A stretch of 64,000 nt of DNA from Bacteroides pyogenes_A (GTDB lineage: Bacteria; Bacteroidota; Bacteroidia; Bacteroidales; Bacteroidaceae), in NCBI RefSeq assembly GCF_048595595.1, contig NZ_CP184347.1. One strand, given 5' to 3'. The position numbers were made by a program, and so were the translations under genes. Below, in pieces: positions 60,804 through 64,000 of the stretch. Position 1 is the stretch's first letter. Every line of letters starts with the position of its first letter. The notes beneath the pieces were generated by a model, which searched no databases, had not been told where the DNA came from, and was given only the letters and a program-made list of their open reading frames with translations.

Positions 60804-63146
60804 ATGAGCATGGATACCAAATATAGAGACGAATTGAATGAAGGCCAATACGCTGCGGTGGCTTACAACGACGGTCCCTCGCTGGTGATAGCCGGTGCCG
60901 GTTCGGGAAAAACGCGCGTGCTGACGTATAAGATTGCTTACCTGCTGGAGGAAGGATATCAGCCGTGGAATATACTCGCGCTGACTTTCACCAACAAGGC
61001 CGCGCGCGAGATGAAAGAGCGTATCGCCTGCCGGGTAGGTGCGGAGAAGGCGCGCTACCTGTGGATGGGCACGTTCCACTCCATCTTTTCGCGCATCCTG
61101 CGTGCGGAAGCGCAGCATATCGGGTTCACTTCGCGGTTTACCATCTATGACGCTGCCGACACCAAAAGCCTCCTGCGGTCTGTTATCAAGGAGATGGGGC
61201 TGGATGAGAAGGTGTACAAGCCCGGACTTGTGCAGGCGCGCATATCGAACGCGAAGAATCATCTGGTGCTTCCGGCGGGATATGCTGCCAACAGGGAAGC
61301 TTACGAAGCGGACAGGGCGGCGAGGGTTCCGGCAATACGCGATATATACAGGATGTACTGGGAGCGTTGCCGACAGTCGGGAGCTATGGATTTCGACGAC
61401 TTGCTGGTGTACACATACATGCTGTTTCGCGACTTTCCGGAGGTGTTGGCACGCTATCGCGAGCAGTTCCGTTATGTCTTGGTAGACGAGTATCAGGACA
61501 CGAATTACGCCCAGCATACCATCGTGCTGCAACTTACCGAAGCGAACCGCCGGGTTTGCGTTGTGGGCGACGATGCCCAGAGCATCTACTCTTTCCGTGG
61601 CGCGGACATCGATAATATTCTTTATTTCACGAAGATATATCCCGAAACCAAAGTCTTTAAGCTGGAGCAGAACTACCGTTCCACGCAGACGATCGTGAGC
61701 GCTGCCAACAGCCTGATCGAGAAGAACGAGCGGCGGATACCGAAAGCCGTATTCTCCGAAAAAGACAAGGGAGAACCCATAGGCGTGTTTCAGGCATACA
61801 GCGATGTGGAAGAAGGGGAGATCGTGGTGAACAAAATTGCCGGCCTGCGCCGCGAGTATGCGTACGGATACGGCGATTATGCCGTATTGTATCGCACGAA
61901 TGCCCAGAGCCGTATTTTTGAAGAGGCGTTGAGGAAGCGAGGCATACCGTATAAGATTTACGGGGGACTCTCTTTCTACCAGCGCAAAGAGATAAAGGAT
62001 GTGATAGCTTACTTCCGTCTGGTGGTGAACCCTGACGATGAGGAGGCGTTTAAGCGGGTGGTCAACTACCCTGCGCGCGGAATCGGCGAGACTACCGTGG
62101 GAAAAATCATATCGGCCGCCACGGCTCATGGGGTGAGCCTTTGGCAGGTTGTGTGCGAGCCGCTGGCATACGGGCTCGAGATTCACAAAGGTACGCATGC
62201 CAAGCTGCAAGGCTTCCGCGAGCTGATAGAGAGCTTTATCGCCGATCAATCCGAGAAGAACGCTTACGAGGCAGGAACGGATATCATTCGACGGTCGGGC
62301 ATCATGAACGAGCTGTATCAGGACTCTTCGCCCGAGAACCTGAGCCGTCAGGAAAACATTCAGGAGCTGGCGAACGGGATGAATGACTTTTGCGCCTTGC
62401 GGCAGGAAGAGGGCAACCCGAATATCTCCCTGATCGATTTCTTGTCTGAAGTGTCGCTGTTCTCCGACTTGGACACGGACGAAACGGATGAGGGGGAGAA
62501 AGTGACGCTGATGACGGTTCATTCCGCCAAGGGATTGGAGTTCAAGAATGTGTTCGTGGTGGGGCTGGAAGAAAACCTGTTTCCGAGCGGCATGGCGGGA
62601 GATTCTCCCCGTGCGCTGGAAGAAGAGCGCCGACTGTTCTATGTCGCCATCACCCGTGCCGAGGAGCATTGCTTCTTGTCTTTCTCGAAAACCCGTTTCC
62701 GGTACGGAAAGATGGAATTCGGAACTCCCAGCCGCTTCCTGCGCGATATAGACACCCGCTACCTTAAACTCTCCTCCGCTCATTCCGTAAGCCGGCAGCC
62801 CGAACGGTTGTATCACCGAGAGCAGGTTGCAGGCTCCGAGCTTCCGAGAAAGCTGAAGAAGGTGACCGCCGCGCTTGCCGACCGTTCTCCCGCTTCGCAG
62901 GCTCCGGCATCCATGCATGGATTGCAGGCCGCAGGAATGGAGCAAGGCACATCGGGGATGGAAGGGGATCCGGCAAACATGTATGGATTGCGGGCGGGAC
63001 AGAGGATAGAGCACGAACGTTTCGGTTCGGGAGATGTGCTGAAAGTAGAGGGAAGCGGCGATAACGCAAAGGCCACCATCCGTTTCGAAAATGTAGGCGA
63101 GAAACAGCTGTTGCTGCGTTTTGCACGCTTTAAAGTAATCGAATGA
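60804..63146 (+). CDS. UvrD/PcrA-type 3'-5' DNA helicase
   Basis: This 780-residue superfamily 1A helicase has Walker A AGAGSGKTR (about 29), VDEYQDTNYAQH (motif II), GDDAQSIYSFRGA (motif III), GIGETT, and LMTVHSAKGLEFKNVFVVG (motif V). The PcrA-like C-terminal extension ends in a KOW-type strand region (GQRIEHERFGSGDVLKVE...GEKQLLLRFARFKVI). It unwinds DNA in repair and replication and removes RecA. A very long minus-strand frame across the gene is an artefact of GC bias. Confidence 0.94.
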   Translation: MSMDTKYRDELNEGQYAAVAYNDGPSLVIAGAGSGKTRVLTYKIAYLLEEGYQPWNILALTFTNKAAREMKERIACRVGAEKARYLWMGTFHSIFSRILRAEAQHIGFTSRFTIYDAADTKSLLRSVIKEMGLDEKVYKPGLVQARISNAKNHLVLPAGYAANREAYEADRAARVPAIRDIYRMYWERCRQSGAMDFDDLLVYTYMLFRDFPEVLARYREQFRYVLVDEYQDTNYAQHTIVLQLTEANRRVCVVGDDAQSIYSFRGADIDNILYFTKIYPETKVFKLEQNYRSTQTIVSAANSLIEKNERRIPKAVFSEKDKGEPIGVFQAYSDVEEGEIVVNKIAGLRREYAYGYGDYAVLYRTNAQSRIFEEALRKRGIPYKIYGGLSFYQRKEIKDVIAYFRLVVNPDDEEAFKRVVNYPARGIGETTVGKIISAATAHGVSLWQVVCEPLAYGLEIHKGTHAKLQGFRELIESFIADQSEKNAYEAGTDIIRRSGIMNELYQDSSPENLSRQENIQELANGMNDFCALRQEEGNPNISLIDFLSEVSLFSDLDTDETDEGEKVTLMTVHSAKGLEFKNVFVVGLEENLFPSGMAGDSPRALEEERRLFYVAITRAEEHCFLSFSKTRFRYGKMEFGTPSRFLRDIDTRYLKLSSAHSVSRQPERLYHREQVAGSELPRKLKKVTAALADRSPASQAPASMHGLQAAGMEQGTSGMEGDPANMYGLRAGQRIEHERFGSGDVLKVEGSGDNAKATIRFENVGEKQLLLRFARFKVIE

Positions 63147-63165
63147 ACCAATTAAAACGACGAAT

Positions 63166-63837
63166 ATGATGAACAGACAATTGACATCCATTTTATTGGC
63201 CGCTCTTTTGCTGAGCGGATGTGCGTCCGGACGTATGGGAAGCCCTGCTGCCATCGGTGTGGGGGCGTCTATCGGAGGAAATATCGGCGGCGCCGTAGGC
63301 GGAATTATCGGAGAAAGCGAGGGGGGATGGAGAGGCGGATATCGCGGTTCGGCCATCGGGACGATTGTGGGTACGGTTGCCGGAGCCGCCATCGGGCATG
63401 TGATGACCGCCCCTAAAAGCGAGAAGACAGAGGAGAGGGGTTATACCCCTGAGGTGGTGGAGCGATACCCTTCGGCACGACATGCCCTTTCGCAATTGAA
63501 ACTGAGCAAGCTTCGTTTTATCGACGACAACCGGAATCAGGCAATCGATGCCGGTGAGAGTTGCAAGATTATCTTCGAAGTGATGAACGAAGGGAAGCAT
63601 CCTGCTTATAATATCGTTCCGGTGGTGCAAACGGTAGGCAGGGTCAGACATATCGGTATTTCCTCTACGGTGATGATCGAAGAGATTCTTCCGGGCGAAG
63701 GCATTAAGTACACGGCTACTGTTTATGCCGGGAAAAAACTGAAGAGCGGAGAGGTGTTATTCCGTATGGTGGTTGCGGAAGCGAATGGGGCGATTTGCGA
63801 CATTCAGGAGTTTTCGTTACCTGCCCGGGGGCGTTAG
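63166..63837 (+). CDS. Glycine-zipper lipoprotein
   Basis: This 223-residue protein has a lipoprotein signal (LLLSGC), two glycine-zipper segments (GVGASIGGNIGGAVGGIIGE and SAIGTIVGTVAGAAIGHV), and a C-terminal beta-sandwich of about 110 residues (FIDDNRNQAIDAGESCKIIFEVMNEGKHPAYNIVPVVQ). Glycine zippers pack in membranes. The C-terminal part resembles the CARDB/immunoglobulin-like folds often found in surface adhesins. It begins 19 nt after the helicase stop and may be cotranscribed. Confidence 0.72.
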   Translation: MMNRQLTSILLAALLLSGCASGRMGSPAAIGVGASIGGNIGGAVGGIIGESEGGWRGGYRGSAIGTIVGTVAGAAIGHVMTAPKSEKTEERGYTPEVVERYPSARHALSQLKLSKLRFIDDNRNQAIDAGESCKIIFEVMNEGKHPAYNIVPVVQTVGRVRHIGISSTVMIEEILPGEGIKYTATVYAGKKLKSGEVLFRMVVAEANGAICDIQEFSLPARGR

Positions 63838-64000
63838 GTTGCCTGCTGCCGCTGGCATTTATATCTGTTTTCTCGTTTACGCCGCGAACGAACATCGGCG
63901 TCAGGTTGCCTGTTGCCGCTGATAGGGGGGCGGCAGTGTCTGCGCAGATCTTCCTGCGTTGAACGCTATATTCCTGTTCGGTGGGAATATTGCCCGGCGC
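63838..64000. other. Terminal stretch with a short direct repeat
   Basis: AGGTTGCCTGCTGCCGCTG at 63837 recurs as AGGTTGCCTGTTGCCGCTG at 63902. No gene is supported before the window end. Confidence 0.5.

Noticed and set aside
60711..63392. 893-codon minus-strand frame
   Set aside because: It is the antisense shadow of the helicase gene; the plus strand has all helicase motifs.

Overview
The window looks like a chromosome segment from a Bacteroides-type organism (order Bacteroidales). The signs are repeated TAnnTTTG (-7) promoter elements in front of genes, weak or absent Shine-Dalgarno sites, S46 dipeptidyl-peptidases, an exported TrxP-type thioredoxin, a one-protein hybrid two-component regulator (TPR sensor, kinase, receiver, AraC output), a NagB/PIG-L fusion, a PCMD protein and a 6S-type RNA behind rplT. 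I cannot name the species. I see no rRNA, tRNA, insertion sequence, prophage or CRISPR array.

Layout. 1-3.2 kb: partial nadE, a Fur/PerR-like repressor with a candidate operator, an exported nitroreductase, and two thioredoxins. 3.2-8.8 kb: an apparent operon of a sulfatase-maturating radical SAM enzyme, DPP7 and DPP11. 8.9-20.2 kb: a DUF4369-like lipoprotein, plsC, sbcDC, a membrane metallophosphoesterase, an ECF sigma factor with a membrane partner, a stand-alone MetH reactivation domain, pyrC and a dolichol-phosphate-mannose-synthase-like transferase. 20.3-31 kb: mfd, ygiQ, two small overlapping genes, the NagB/PIG-L fusion, and a nitrilase/acyltransferase/small-protein operon. 31-33.5 kb: rpiB and tkt.

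33.4-39 kb is the accessory part. It holds a roughly 350-bp, about 97% identical duplication of the tkt promoter and first 32 codons, two paralogous lipoproteins, three proteins of unknown function (one resembling DUF2589), an HU-like protein, and a 23-bp tandem repeat array. 39-49.4 kb: the hybrid regulator, galK-transporter-galM, manA, a small membrane-stress-like operon and an SDR enzyme. 49.5-58.6 kb: a SPOR lipoprotein, another repeat array, a PCMD protein, ruvX, def, a large TPR protein, then thrS-infC-rpmI-rplT. 58.6-64 kb: 6S RNA, long degenerate repeats, sodB, a UvrD/PcrA helicase and a glycine-zipper lipoprotein.

Two signals stand out. First, four intergenic tandem-repeat tracts (30.8, 38.5, 50.3 and 59.2-59.9 kb) have periods of 22, 23, about 44 and 87 bp. 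At least three share a core close to GAAACAAAAGCTTCG, so they may be one repeat family. Second, the duplicated tkt promoter points straight at a lipoprotein gene, which looks like promoter capture next to an uncharacterised gene cluster. The NagB domain of the 663-aa fusion has also lost three of the four catalytic residues known from E. coli NagB.
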